Numbered from the stretch's first letter, positions 12,403 through 22,929 are shown. The stretch: DNA of 64,000 nucleotides from Buxus sempervirens (GCA_947561395.2 OX387183.1:41398901-41462900), one strand, 5' to 3'. The notes: a model not told the origin generated them from the letters alone. A program made the numbers and translations.

Positions 12403-12428
12403 CACGTGGCAAAAGCTGCACACGTGGC
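12403..12428 (+). promoter_or_regulatory. Paired CACGTGGC (G-box/ABRE-like) boxes in Bi
   Basis: CACGTGGC at 12403-12410 and 12421-12428, 18 bp apart. Pairs or single boxes stand in the same place in B1 (15623, 15642), B4 (23952) and B5 (26437, with a CACATGGC at 26457). ACGTGGC is the core bound by plant bZIP abscisic-acid response factors. The role here is inference. Confidence 0.5.
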
Positions 12429-12638
12429 GAGTTGCGCAGGAAAATATCTCGGGGATCAAATCCGTGAATATCCAAACATTTAAAATATCCTAGGGACTAA
12501 ATCTGTAAAAATCCCGGAATATCGGAGTAAACCAAAAATAACCAGGGACTAAATCTAAAAAAACCAGATTTTTCGACCGGCGAGCGGCGGCATTAAATGA
12601 TTTTTCATCATTTTGCCGCTCGCGCGGACGTGGCAGGC

Positions 12639-12716
12639 GGGTATGCGCTTAGCTCAAGCTGAGTGGATCCCCTTTTTAGGTGAGCGCATACCCCTTTTTT
12701 CTCGCCTATATAAGGC
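12639..12716 (+). promoter_or_regulatory. Palindromic words and TATA box of Bi
   Basis: GGTATGCGCTTAGCTC (12639) and the complementary arm TGAGCGCATACC (12681-12692) form an inverted repeat directly before TATA-like CTATATAAGG at 12707. GCGCTCAGCTCGCGCTC words return downstream at 13424-13612. Confidence 0.6.
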
Positions 12717-13423
12717 CGCGCGAGATTTCGCGCAAAAGGTTGGACGTTTTTTTTGTGGTTGGTGATTTGAAGGTTGGCCTGTTCTTCGGCATTCAAAGGT
12801 GGTCTTGACCACCATCTTCCCCAAAGAACAAACCAGACACTTCTTCCCTATCTTCCTCGGACCTTTCTTCCCATCCTCATCCTCATCTCTTGATACCCAA
12901 AGGAGAAGGAGGGGCTTGCCGGGTGAGCTCAAAGGAGGAGATCCCAGCTGCTGTTGGAGCTTCAAAGGGGGAGCCTACCTGCTCAATTCAGAAGGGTGTT
13001 TTGACACCCAGGTAATGTTCCCGACGAACTCTTGTCCAAAATAAATAAGTTCATTGCGATATCTTGTTTTCTAGCATTTTTGTTCTTCACTGCTATTACT
13101 TGTTTGTTTGATTCGAAAGGGGAGCATGTTCCCCATAATTTCTCCATCTCTGTTGTTGTAACCCCATAAAAACCCCCTCTTCCCTTCTTCATAATCATGT
13201 TCTGTTAGTTAGGGTTTTGATTTCGGAAGTTTATTCATGTTCTGTAGTGTTTGGTGTTCGGATTTGTAGGTTTGTAAAGAGATTTGATCCTCACAACTTC
13301 GGTTAGATTAATTTCAAATGGTGTTTAGAGGTCTTCTGGGGTTCTAAGGATCCCCAGGGAGGGCTTACGAGCTTAAAAACCATTAAAAATGGAGTTCGGG
13401 CAAAAAAACAGAAAATCAGGGTA

Positions 13424-13612
13424 TATGCGCTCACTTCATTTTTGATGCTCTCAGCTCGCGCTCACTTAGTTTTGGATGCGCTCAGCTCGCGCTCACTTAA
13501 ATTTGGATGCGCTCAGCTCGCACTCACTTAAATTTGGATGCGCTCAGCTCGCGCTCACTTAATTTTTGGATGCGCTCAGCTCTCGCCCACTTCATTTTTG
13601 GGTGTGCCCACT
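13424..13612 (+). repeat. 31-32 bp tandem repeat with GCGCTCAGCTC core
   Basis: GGATGCGCTC starts at 13474, 13505, 13536 and 13568, with degraded units on both sides. The core repeats the word found just upstream of the TATA box of the same LTR. Confidence 0.85.
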
Positions 13613-13691
13613 TCGCCTGTGGCTCGTTTTTTTTTGGTTTTTTTGGTCCGCCCACCTCGCTGACCTTGCGCCTAGTGCCTGAGGTCAGCCA

Positions 13692-13887
13692 AATCCCGAA
13701 AATGCCCTTTACCTTGAAAAATCCCGAAAATGCCCTTTACCTTGAAAAACCCCGAAAATGCCCTTTACCTTGAAAAATCCCAAAAATGCCCTTTACCTTG
13801 ATAAATCCCGAAAATGCCATTTACCTTGAAAAATCCCGAAAATGCCCTTTACCTTGAAAAATCCAGAAAATTCCCTCCCCTTGGACC
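13692..13887 (+). repeat. 28 bp tandem repeat, seven units
   Basis: AATCCCGAAAATGCCCTTTA-type units start at 13692, 13720, 13748, 13776, 13804, 13832 and 13860, with few substitutions; the last unit is degraded. It lies between the GCGCTC array and the conserved 3' half of the LTR. Confidence 0.9.
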
Positions 13888-16042
13888 CACTATAATGAGC
13901 TAGTCTCTCCTTGATAAATATCAATTTTGATATGTTTTTGTGATGTATATTCTGTAACTTTTGCTAGACATGGGTGGCATTCCTAAATCAAGCCAACTGA
14001 GCCAAAAGGGTTTCCGGGTCACCCGGAAACCCAATATGGGACTTGGACCCCCGGTCCAACCTGATTTCCAGTGGGCCTTCCAACGGGGCCCACCCGGCCC
14101 AATAAACATGTATGCATGCAACTTAATCAAGATAAGCAAAATTAATCGATTAAACCGGGCGGGCCAAACCTAAGGCGGTCCACCCGAACCAGACTTGTGA
14201 AATTGATGCATGAATTGCGTGGTTTGGCCGAAACCAAGGGCAAGGGCCTACCGGGCCAGCCAAAGCCCACCAACCGAACCAAGGAAGGGTGTAAACCCTA
14301 ACTTCTGGTAACTTGGGCTTACAGGCCCAGATTTGGACTACGGGCCCCAAGCCCAGTGTCCAACTCACTTTGGCAAATTAAAAAGATAAATCCAATAAAA
14401 TTATTTGGCCACCATGTGGGCCCACAAACCAATCCGGCCCACCTTTGCATGGAAAACACTTAATCTTCAAATCTGAACCTAAAGAAAAATAAATTCACTT
14501 AACCAAAGCCCAAAGGACCTCCTAGGATAGACCGAGGCCCACAAGGGCACACGGGCTTGACTAAGCCCACCAAGGACACCGTGGGCCTTCCAACGGGACC
14601 TACCCAACCAGACTTAGATTACCTAATTAATCAAGATAAAAGCAATTAAAGGGACCCACACCACTCAGGTGGTCCCGCCAGACTTAACCAAACTGCATAT
14701 CGGATTAGGAATCGGGTGAGACCAAAATAAGCTGACTCAAACCAGGATAAACCTAAGGGACCCGTCACCCGACGGGGTGGACCGGGGTGTCTACGGACTT
14801 CCCCGGAACCGAGACCCTACTTAGAATCTCAAAGCCGCAGACCAAAAGCCCTAATAGACAAGATTAGGCACCCAGGTGTCCGCCTGTACCCCATCAGGCG
14901 GTGACGACTCTGAATTTCCCCGTGCCGCGTTTCCGACGCGCGCACAGAAAGTATACTAGAAAATGAATAGGGGGCATGCTCGATGGAGTTGACTCTCCGA
15001 GCACACCCCGATTTATAAATGTTGAACTAATAAAAAGGGAGAGCTCACCTTGGGGTCTTAAGACCTTGCGGAGTGTGCGTGATGCCTCCTCGGAGCAGAT
15101 GAGTGCCGGAACCTCCTTCTTCTTTTGGCACCAGCAACAAGTCCTTCAAATTAGACGAGGGAGGAGAGGGAGCGAGAAACTGGGGTCCAAAGGGGCTTGA
15201 GGTGTCGTCGGGGGCTTTGTGGAGGAAAGGAGTGGCCTGGGGAGGGGGTCTCGAACCAGGCAGAGTGGGGAAGAAGAAGAGAACCAACTGGCAAAGTCGT
15301 GCCAATCAAGAAAAACCAAACAAAAAAAAAAAAAAAAATCTCCAACCCTTTGTAATACGGAAGCAACTGTATTTATAGGGGAAAGTTTGGGTATCCACCG
15401 GGTTTGGCGCCGAGTAGCTGTCACTCGGCGTGAGCGACACAATGATTAAAACAATAAATGTGGCCGCGAATTCGTCCGAAAAATCCGAAAATTAAGATAT
15501 AGTTCGTGGGATATTTGGATTTAATATTATTTTATTCAGATATTTTCAGATTGGTCCCTGGGATCTTTTGAATGTTTGGATATTTACGGATTTGATCTCC
15601 GAGATATTTTCCTGCACAACTCGCCACGTGTGCAGCTTTTTGCCACGTGCGCAGTTTGCCGGTTTTGCTGCTTGGGAATTTTGTCAGTTCATATTTTCTT
15701 CATCCGGGCTCCGATCTGGGCAAAATCAATTGCGTTAGAATCGTATTGGAGCCCTCTATCCAATGGCATGGGGGTAAGCACCTGGATCGGGGTTTAGCAA
15801 AAAGTCAACTTTCGGCTCCCCCTCAAGTTTGACCGCCCGCAGAACCTTCATCCGGACTCTGATTCCAGTAAACTCGGTTGCGTTGGAACCACGTCGGGAT
15901 TCTCCATTCGTTGAGATAAAGCAAGGTGGTCAATTGTCACTTGATCAAAAAGTCAACTTTTATCCCCTTAGGGTTTGACTTTCTACCAGGGTTTTTATTT
16001 TCAGCACTTCTAGGGGTGCAAAAATAAGGTGCTTACACTTGG

Positions 16043-17204
16043 GATTCTTCATTTGGTTTTTCTACTGCATATCTGTGATCATTCTGTCAAATTTATTTGC
16101 TCATTGATTTTTTTGGTTGGTTTGGTTTGATTTCCCCTTCATAATTTTCTTTGTAGAGCTGCCTATGTCATCTAACACTGCCAAGGCTTCCGTCTTGTTA
16201 ACCCCTCTTTTGTTTTGTATTTTTTTTTAAACGAGCTCAAAACATAGCCAAACCATTCAGCAAAAGTACAAAACCCATCTGGTGATTTTCCTACCATTTT
16301 TATTATCTACTAAAAACGCACCCCCAAGATGATGAAGTTTCATAGTCTTCAACCCCATTTTATATATCTTTGTTTTTGAGAGAAGCCCAACTTAGATTCT
16401 CCTATCCTCATTTCTTCTTAGTTGCTCAATCTCTTCAAATACGTTATCCAATATTTCATATACATTCACCGAAAGAAAGGTTCAGAAGATCAACCGTTTG
16501 GGCAATTTGAAGATCTTCAACAGCTGCTCCAAGTTATCACAGAAGCATAGAATCTGTAAGAATGGAATCTACTAGACATATGTACCGGATTGAGTTATAT
16601 ATGGTTAGAGTTTCAGAAATTCTTGAAAAAGACTCAAATTTCAGAAATGAGCAAAAGAGAAATAGGGAAGAAGTAGGAAGTTGAAGAGAGCAAATACAAA
16701 AAACAAAAGAAGCTTGTAAAGATCTTTAACGTCTTCATCATTGTAACATGGTCGTGGTTTCAATTTTAAACATCTTCTCCATAAATTCCAAGTACCGTTG
16801 CCAGCTCCATTTCAAAGTATCTCGAAGACTGCCTAACCTGTCATCTCTGTCTTGTTTGATACTAGTGCCTCTCAAACAAGGTCTCTCTTTTTTTTTCCCT
16901 TCCTTTTCTTCATTTTTTTTCTCATGTGCAGTGGCAAAACAGATCAAGGAGGCTATGTTTTGGGCATAGCTCTTGAGCTCTACAAACTAAATTTGTTGAT
17001 TGTGAAAAGTAAGGGAGGTCCTTAAGAAGAGAAGGAAGGGTGCAACCTCTTGAGGCAACAATGATCGGCTGAAAACACTCTAGGTTGATAAAAGGTTTGT
17101 TGTTGGTAGTAGCAAAATCTGGAATAGCATGGTGGCGCTCGTTAGCTTCTTAAGAAAGGCTGGAAGAAAGGGAAGGCCGTCTTTCAGCAATGGAGTAGGG
17201 GAAG
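16043..17204. other. Unassigned sequence between solo LTR B1 and the copia element
   Basis: No gene is certain. On the minus strand a short frame at 16947-16738 reads through RDRDDRLGSLRDTLKWSWQR, which I do not recognise. Across the copia insertion the minus strand (33770 down to 33737, then on from 17204) begins MPDPIWTSLPPTLF. That faintly resembles the start of a plant F-box domain but stops soon after. It may be a decayed host gene or an older repeat. Confidence 0.25.
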
Positions 17205-17811
17205 TGCCGGGTAAAAAACCCCTAACTAACTATCGCATATATTAAAGTGAGGAGTTGTGTACGCAAAATGCACCAGGAAAGCTCCCAGGAAACTGGAGGG
17301 GTCACAAACGGTCCTGCTTAAGACCCAGCCTCCTTAGGCGATTATAGCCCTTTTGACAGAACTTTCCTAAACGTGCACGTAACAACACAGTATATCTCTC
17401 ACAAAACTATACTAGGTTTACAAATAATAACTAATGCTATTGGAATAAAGAACTAAGAAATAAATACAAAAGCAGGAATGCTAAGGCAGAATGTAAATAC
17501 AGAAAGCTAAATAAAAAATACCAGAATTTAACGAAGTTCGATAAGTACCTACGTCCTCGAGCACTGCTGACCACTTCCACTAGATGAGAATAAAAATTTT
17601 ACAACTTGGATCTCCATTCGGAAACCCACAAATGGAAGGCTTTCAGCAAGAAGGCCTTCTCATAAAATGAAGAAAGAAAATTATATCTAATTTTTAACTT
17701 AAGTGTTGTTTTGGGGAGGGGGGGGGTGTCAAAACATTTGACACCCCCCCTTGGGTCCCGTGTACAACCGGTATGGGACCACATTTTCTTTTATTTGCCA
17801 CCGCCTCAATA
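17205..17811 (-). repeat. 3' LTR of the copia element
   Basis: Plus strand runs TGCCGGGTAAAAAACCCC to CCGCCTCAATA. It is 607 bp and closely similar to 33122-33736. Its end bases have decayed (TGTT to TGCC, and CAACA to CAATA). The place of the TATA box in the other LTR is here replaced by a hairpin (17721-17749). Confidence 0.9.
17721..17749. repeat. G-tract hairpin replacing the TATA box
   Basis: GGGGGGTGTCAAA-ACA-TTTGACACCCCCC is a perfect 13 bp stem. The 5' LTR has at this point TTGTATAAAAAGGG on the minus strand beside a run of 14 G. Confidence 0.85.
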
Positions 17812-17830
17812 GATCTCCACCTTGGCAAAG
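17812..17830 (-). promoter_or_regulatory. Polypurine tract of copia
   Basis: The minus strand reads CTTTGCCAAGGTGGAGATC immediately before the 3' LTR. The purine-rich AAGGTGGAGA part is the expected plus-strand primer. Confidence 0.75.
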
Positions 17831-17940
17831 AAAAAGCCATAAAAATTCTTCTTTTCCTCGTATCCTCTATCAAATGCTATCAATTTCAGTAGTGCCTTCA
17901 TATGCACCCATAAGCGCCATACACCCAAAGGTGTTTAAAT

Positions 17941-18300
17941 TCACCAAATATTGATCAAGTCCAAACAGTGATTGAACTTGATCCCTGTTACCACTTTGAT
18001 CATCATATCTGTAGGATTCTCAACAATCCCAATCTTTTGAAGTAGTATCTCCTCCTCTTCAATTATTTCCCGCACAAAATGAAACCAAACATCGATGTGT
18101 TTTGTTTGTGCATGGTAAACTTCGTTCTTTGCTAAACAGATAGCACTTTGACTGTCACAATGTATATTAATGTGCTTCTGAAAACTCCTAAAGTCTTTAA
18201 GTAACCCCTGCAACCAAATAGCTTCCTTTACAGCCTCTATAACTACCATGTACTCTGCTTCTGTAGTAGACAAAGCAACTGTAGACTGTAAAGTCGACTT
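17941..18300 (-). pseudogene. Copia RNase H domain
   Basis: Carries STTEAEYM (catalytic Glu) and HCDSQSAICLAKN (catalytic Asp), then KHIDVWFHFVRE, the RNase H signature of plant copia elements. It would degrade template RNA during reverse transcription. It ends at a stop near 17941, about 130 bases before the polypurine tract. A stop separates it from the RT segment. Confidence 0.88.
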
Positions 18301-18351
18301 CTAACTTACTGGTACTCGAGCAAGAGTAAATACATATCTAGTAGTTGAACG

Positions 18352-19290
18352 TCACTTATCCAAATCACCGGCATGATTGGAATCAACATATCCATAAAGA
18401 CCAAGTGTATCATCCTTTTCAAATATTAAACCAACATCTACGATATTTAGAATATACTGTAGAATCCATTTCACAGCTTGCCAATGTCCCTTGCCAGGGT
18501 CGTGCACATACCTGCTCACAATTCCAACTACTTGTGAAATATCAGGCCTTGTACACACCATTGCATACATCAAGCTACCAACTGCATTAGAACACGGAAC
18601 TTTCGACATATATTCTCGTTTCGTATCAGTGCTTGGAGATAAGGAAGCATTAAGCTTGAAATGAGGAGCAAGTGGGGTACTAACAGGTTTTGCTTGCTCA
18701 GTCATACCAAAATGTTGTAGTACCTTCTTCAAATATTGCTTATGTGTCAAGCAAAGCTTGCCCTGTCTTCTGTTTCTGCTAATCTCCATGCCAAGAATCT
18801 TCTTGGCTTCTCCTAGATCTTTCATTTCAAATTCTTGATTCAGCTGATATTTCAATCTTTCAATCTCCTAGTGATTCTTTGAGGCTATCAGCATATCGTC
18901 AACATAAAAGAGTAAATAGATGAAAGATCCATCTCGTAGCTTGCAAAAGTATACACAGTAGTCAAACTTGCTTCTTGTGTATTTTTGCCTGATCATAAAC
19001 TGATCAAATCGCTTGTAGCACTGTCTTGAAGATTGCTTCAATCCATACAACGATTTTTACAAAGCCAATTTTCTTTACTAGCAACCTTGAATCCCTCTGG
19101 CTGAGTCATATAGAATTCCTCTTGCAAATTATCGTGTAAGAATGCAGTTTTCACATCAAGTTGAACTAGTTCCATATCAAACTGCACTACCAAGGCTAAC
19201 AAAATTCGAATGGAAGAAAGTTTAACAACTGGAAAAAATACCTCATTGTAATCAATTCCTTCCTTCTGAGTGCAAACTTTTGCTACCAAT
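18352..19290 (-). pseudogene. Copia reverse transcriptase, main part
   Basis: In order on the minus strand: EGIDYNEVFFPVVKLSSIR and LDVKTAFLH (first catalytic Asp, about 19150), MYGLKQSSRQ, then LLFYVDDMLIAS (YVDD active site, about 18900). After that come FEMKDLGEAKKILGMEI, the thumb, and connection sequence with CTRPDIS. Frame changes occur near 19050 and 18860, and stops split the reading. Upstream it is cut at 19290 by solo LTR B3; the first RT blocks lie at 20952-21117. Confidence 0.9.
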
Positions 19291-19432
19291 TGTAAGCACC
19301 CATATTTTGATCAAACCAAAATATGCTAAGATAAATGGGAAATAATAAAAATTGGAGGAGCATGATTCGTCCGAGTGGGCGGCTGAGTCGCCTCAGCCGT
19401 CAACTCAAGACAAAAGGGGAGAGAAAAACACA

Positions 19433-19705
19433 ATATGCGGTTGCTTCGCAACCGCATATGGTGTGCGGTTGATTTTTTTGGCCACTGCCCTCGCGAGCCA
19501 ATCAGAGCAAGCGGTGCCGAAAAGTCAACCGCACATACAGTACGGTTGCATGGCGCGTCAGTCTGCGCCTGTACGAGTTTGTCCCCTAATGATTGCTGAA
19601 AAGACATTGCCAAACCGCACATACGCTGCGGTTTAGACCAAACAGCACCTACTGCGCGGTTTTGACCAAATTGCACATAAACCGCACTGTATGTGCGGTT
19701 TTGTC
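19433..19705 (+). repeat. Cluster of AACCGCACATAC...GTGCGGTT palindromes upstream of B3 TATA
   Basis: A perfect 12 bp stem with 3 base loop spans 19433-19459 (ATATGCGGTTGC arm). Further palindromes lie at 19527-19547, 19612-19634 and 19679-19702. The TATA box follows 12 bases after the last one. The same word returns downstream at 20347-20398. Confidence 0.88.
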
Positions 19706-19713
19706 CCTGTTTT

Positions 19714-19723
19714 CTATAAATAG
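19714..19723 (+). promoter_or_regulatory. TATA box of B3
   Basis: CTATAAATAG, directly after the palindrome cluster. The leader that follows leads to the splice-donor sequence at 20004, about 280 bases on. Confidence 0.65.
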
Positions 19724-20000
19724 CAAACCCGAACTTTGGACAGGGGTTGGCCCCCTTTGGATGGATTCCCACTTCTTCTCCCCCACACCCTCTGATCCGA
19801 AACCCCCTCTTTCAAGCCCTCTTGGCTTCCTAAGTCCCCAAGCCCCATCTAAAGCCCATCTTGCCCTCTTGTAAGCCCTTCTACCTCATCCTAGAAGCTT
19901 AAAGAAGGAGGAGCTTGTTATTGGTATTGAAGGAAGGAGCTCCAGCCACCTCCTTCGCCTCAAGGAGCTTCAACACACCTCACTCCAGGGTCTTAACCCC

Positions 20001-20015
20001 AAGGTAATGTTTCCC
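20001..20015 (+). promoter_or_regulatory. Conserved splice donor in family-B leader (B3)
   Basis: CCAAG/GTAATGTTTCCC. Matching sites are CAG/GTAATGTTCCC in Bi (13012), AAG/GTATTG in B4 (24771), AAG/GTAATGTTCCC in B5 (27189) and AAG/GTGAGC in B1 (15048, minus). Confidence 0.55.
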
Positions 20016-20346
20016 ATGGAATCTTGTTTGTCATAAATGAAAATGAGCATATTTCGGGCATATTTGTGTGTCTCCCATCTTGGGAGTGCTTTTGTTTCCT
20101 TTTTTCCAGCATGCTAGTAATCATGCCTGATCGTCGCTGTTTGGTTTAGTTCACGTATTTGTTCATGATTTGATCGAATGGGTATGTGTATGGATGAGCG
20201 AACAAAGTAGGTTCTTGAGCCAAAAATGGAGCATTTGAGCCACTGTGGGTCTGTTTAGAGACCCACAGAAGTTCGTAAAGACTCCTGAGAGGTAGACGAA
20301 CACAGCCCCACCTGGTATTTTCTGCCTTTTAGGTTTTCTGGGCCTG

Positions 20347-20398
20347 AACCGCACACACAGAGCGGTTTGGCCCAAACCGTACCGCATGTGCGGTCGAA
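20347..20398 (+). repeat. Second cluster of the B3-specific palindrome
   Basis: AACCGCACACACAGAGCGGT and ACCGCATGTGCGGT repeat the word seen upstream of the TATA box of the same LTR, about 630 bases downstream of that box. Confidence 0.8.
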
Positions 20399-20951
20399 GC
20401 CAAACCACAACCGTTCTACGTTTAAGCCCAGTAAACCCACCGATTTTGTGTAATTAGTCAACCCCCAAATCAAATAACCAAATCCAATAAGCAGGGTTAT
20501 CCAACGTAACCCCAAATGGGACTTGAGCTTTCACTAAAGCCCAAATTGGAATCTTGTCGGCCTTCCAACGGGGTCCACGTCAAACCAACATTACCTGGAT
20601 AAAAAGATAAAATCAAATAAAAGAAAAGGGGACCCGCACCGTCTTGGTGGTCCCCACCTAGACCAATAAAATGTGCATGTTGGCATAGAAGTGGGGTAAA
20701 TTTAGAATTGAGTCAACTCACAAAACAGAAAACCCAAGGGACCCGTCAAACCGACGGGGCGGACTGGGGTGTCTACGGACTTCCCCGGGTCGTAACCGAG
20801 CCCTTTCTCAGAATCTCAAGCCGCAAACTAAAATAGACATCCTTAGGGCACCCAGGTGTCTGCCTGCACCCCATCAGGCAATGGCGACTCTTAGCCCCCA
20901 ATTCTCCCCTCGCTTTCGCGCGTGCCCTCGCACCGGCACGACGTGCACACA

Positions 20952-21402
20952 CCAATCTTGCCTTGAAGCGGACATCATTATTTTCAAGAAATCCTTCTTT
21001 CTTTGCATATATCCACTTGCACCCCATTGCCTTCTTCTCCTTTGGTGGTTGAGCTAGCTCCCAAGTCTCATTCTTCTGAAGGGACTTCATTTCCTCATCC
21101 ATGGATTTCTTCCATTGCTAACTTTCTAAACTTCTGACTACTTCTCTAAAGGTGGAAGGAATATCATCACTGGCAATTGGAAGTGCATAGGCCACCATAT
21201 CATCAAATCGAGCAGGTCTACAAATCTCTCGTCTTGGCCTACTAACTGCAATTGATTCTTGCTGCTGTGGAAGTTCTTGGGTTGAAACTTCCTCTTCACT
21301 TGTTTCCTCCTCTGCCACTGGAGTGTCCTCATTTATTTTACTAGCACTTGCTGGATCAAATTTGGTTGTTTCAAGCTCCACCGGCTGCGTGGTATGCTCC
21401 AC
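20952..21402 (-). pseudogene. Copia integrase-RT linker and RT start
   Basis: 21402-21118 is a Glu/Ser-rich linker (ETSEEEVSTQELPQQQE) ending in RPRREICRPARFDD, typical of the copia stretch before RT. After a stop, 21102-20952 gives MDEEMKSLQKNETWEL and GCKWIYAKK, the first RT block, cut by solo LTR B3 at 20951. Confidence 0.85.
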
Positions 21403-22645
21403 CCGCTATGAACCATTCTGTACTTGCTATGCGTCTTTTAATGCTGCCTTTTTCATCATGGCAGACTCATCAAAGGTTACATCCTTGCTAAAAATTATTT
21501 TCTTCAAATATGGACACCAGAGACAGTATCCCTTTAATCCTGAGCTGATCCCCATAAATAGTGCCTTCTTAGCTCTTGGATCCAACTTTGATTCCTTTAC
21601 ATATTATAGACAGTGGAACAAAATATATGTAAAGAATCATAATCATTAGCAGGTTTTCCAATCCATACCTCCATGGGCATTTTGCCCTCAATTGTAGCTG
21701 ATGGTAAATGATTAATAAGATGGCTCGCCTATACAACTGTCTCAGCCAAAAATTGCTTGCCCAATCCGGCATTGGACAACATACATCGAACCTTCTCCAG
21801 CAAAGTTCGATTCATGCGCTCTGCCACCCCATTCTGCTGTGGTGTATTTCTGACTGTGAAGTGTCACACAATTCCTTCATCTTCACAGATTTTGAAAAAC
21901 AGGTTATTGCGGTATTCATCGTCGTTGTCTGTTCGAAGCCATTTAATCTTTCTACCAATCTGTGTCTCAATCATCTTTTTCCACTTAAGAAAAAAACTCT
22001 TATGGAAAAGTCATCAACAAATGTAACAAAGTAGTGCATAGCTCCCATAGAGTTTGCTTTGGTAGGTCCCCATACATCAAAGTGAACATAGTCCAAAATA
22101 CCTTTAGTATTATGGATTACAGTGGCAAACGTCACTCTTGTTTGCTTTCCCAGAATACAGTGTTCACAGAAATCCAACTTGCAGGTCTTTACACCTTTCA
22201 ACAAGCCTTGCTTCATAAGATTTTGCAAAGCTTTCTCACTTGCGTGTCCTAATCGCATATGCCACAACCTGGTTGCTAATGCATCTTCATCCTCCTTTGA
22301 AATTGTAGCTGCTACTCCAAAACTGTACTATCCTGATAATAGTACAAGTTGCTTCTTCTCGTACCTTTCATCATCATGAGTGTGCCAAAGATAACTTTTA
22401 GAATTCTATCTCGAATAGTCACACTGAAGCCTTTAGATTCTAAGGTTTCCAAAGAGATGAGATTCTTCTTCAAATTTGGAACTTACTGTACATCTGTCAA
22501 AATACTGGTTGTTCCATCGCGATTCTTCAATTGGATTGAGCCTACTCCAATTATTTTACATGGGGTGTCATCTCCCAGAAAAAAACTTCACAGTTTAGCT
22601 CCTCAAAGTTGAAAAACCATTCTCTGTTTGCACACATGTGGTATG
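21403..22645 (-). pseudogene. Copia protease remainder and integrase
   Basis: From 22645 downward, degraded protease and linker sequence leads to the GAG-pre-integrase motif LWHMRLGHASEKALQNLMKQ with FCEHCILGKQTR. The integrase core follows with HFDVWG (first Asp, about 22077), RTDND (second Asp, about 21928) and NGVAERMN (catalytic Glu, about 21822). PMEVWIGKP lies at about 21670. Stops and frameshifts are frequent. Protease and gag continue beyond the solo LTR C2, from 32104. Confidence 0.88.
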
Positions 22646-22929
22646 TGTAAAACCCCGAAATTTTCAAAAAAATAAATTAATAAATAAAATAAATAAGTAA
22701 ATAAATAATATTTCAATTTAATTAAAATTATAAAATTTAATGTGATTTTTTCTAAGATCTATTATTAGGTTATATAGATGATCACGTGGAAGGAGGAGAT
22801 TCAAAAGATCAAGTAGATCTGACCGTTGGATTGTGAGGAATCAAGGTAAGTGTGGATTAAAGGTTATTTTAAATCTGATTGGCGGATATGTATAGAACTT
22901 GATAGTGGTGTGATGCGTAGGATCATGGA

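Larger units (their letters stand above)
11721..14946 (+). mobile_element. Family-B solo LTR (Bi) nested inside B1
   Basis: TGTAAGCACC...CGCGCGCACA, 3226 bp, with exact duplication GAAAG at 11716-11720 and 14947-14951. It lies head-to-head with its host LTR. Contents in order: a 146 bp tandem repeat, paired CACGTGGC boxes, a palindromic word cluster, TATA at 12706, splice donor CAG/GTAATG at 13012, two further tandem arrays, two copies of CTTCCAACGGG (near 14085 and 14586), and the conserved CACCCCATCAGGCGGTG end. Confidence 0.92.
9918..16037 (-). mobile_element. Family-B solo LTR (B1), reverse orientation, split by another LTR
   Basis: It starts TGTGCGCGC and ends GGTGCTTACA (complement of the family-B start TGTAAGCACC), with exact duplication CTTGG at 9913-9917 and 16038-16042. 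Without the nested LTR and its duplication it is 2889 bp. Minus-strand landmarks: paired GCCACGTG boxes at 15623 and 15642, TATA-like CTATAAATA near 15377, splice donor AAG/GTGAGC at 15048, a GC-rich word region at 11120-11395, and the conserved block GGTCCGGGGAAGTCCGTAGA at 10055. No coding domain, PBS or PPT is present. Confidence 0.9.
19291..20951 (+). mobile_element. Family-B solo LTR (B3) inside copia RT
   Basis: TGTAAGCACCCATA...GTGCACACA, 1661 bp, exact duplication CCAAT at 19286-19290 and 20952-20956. The RT frame resumes on the far side. It is the shortest family-B copy and lacks the 146 bp repeat and the CACGTGGC boxes. It keeps TATA (19714), splice donor AAG/GTAATG (20004), CTTCCAACGGGG (20562) and the CACCCCATCAGGCAATGGCG end. 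Confidence 0.93.

Noticed and set aside
13692-13887. 28 bp repeat units like CRISPR repeats
   Set aside because: The units are directly adjacent with no spacers, so it is a simple tandem repeat.
15045-15442. Several overlapping frames of 70-98 codons
   Set aside because: They lie in all frames of the B1 leader around a poly-A run (15320-15338), which points to compositional openness and not to a gene.
9918-16037. B1 and Bi as the two LTRs of one element
   Set aside because: They are in opposite orientation, one lies inside the other, and each has its own exact target duplication.
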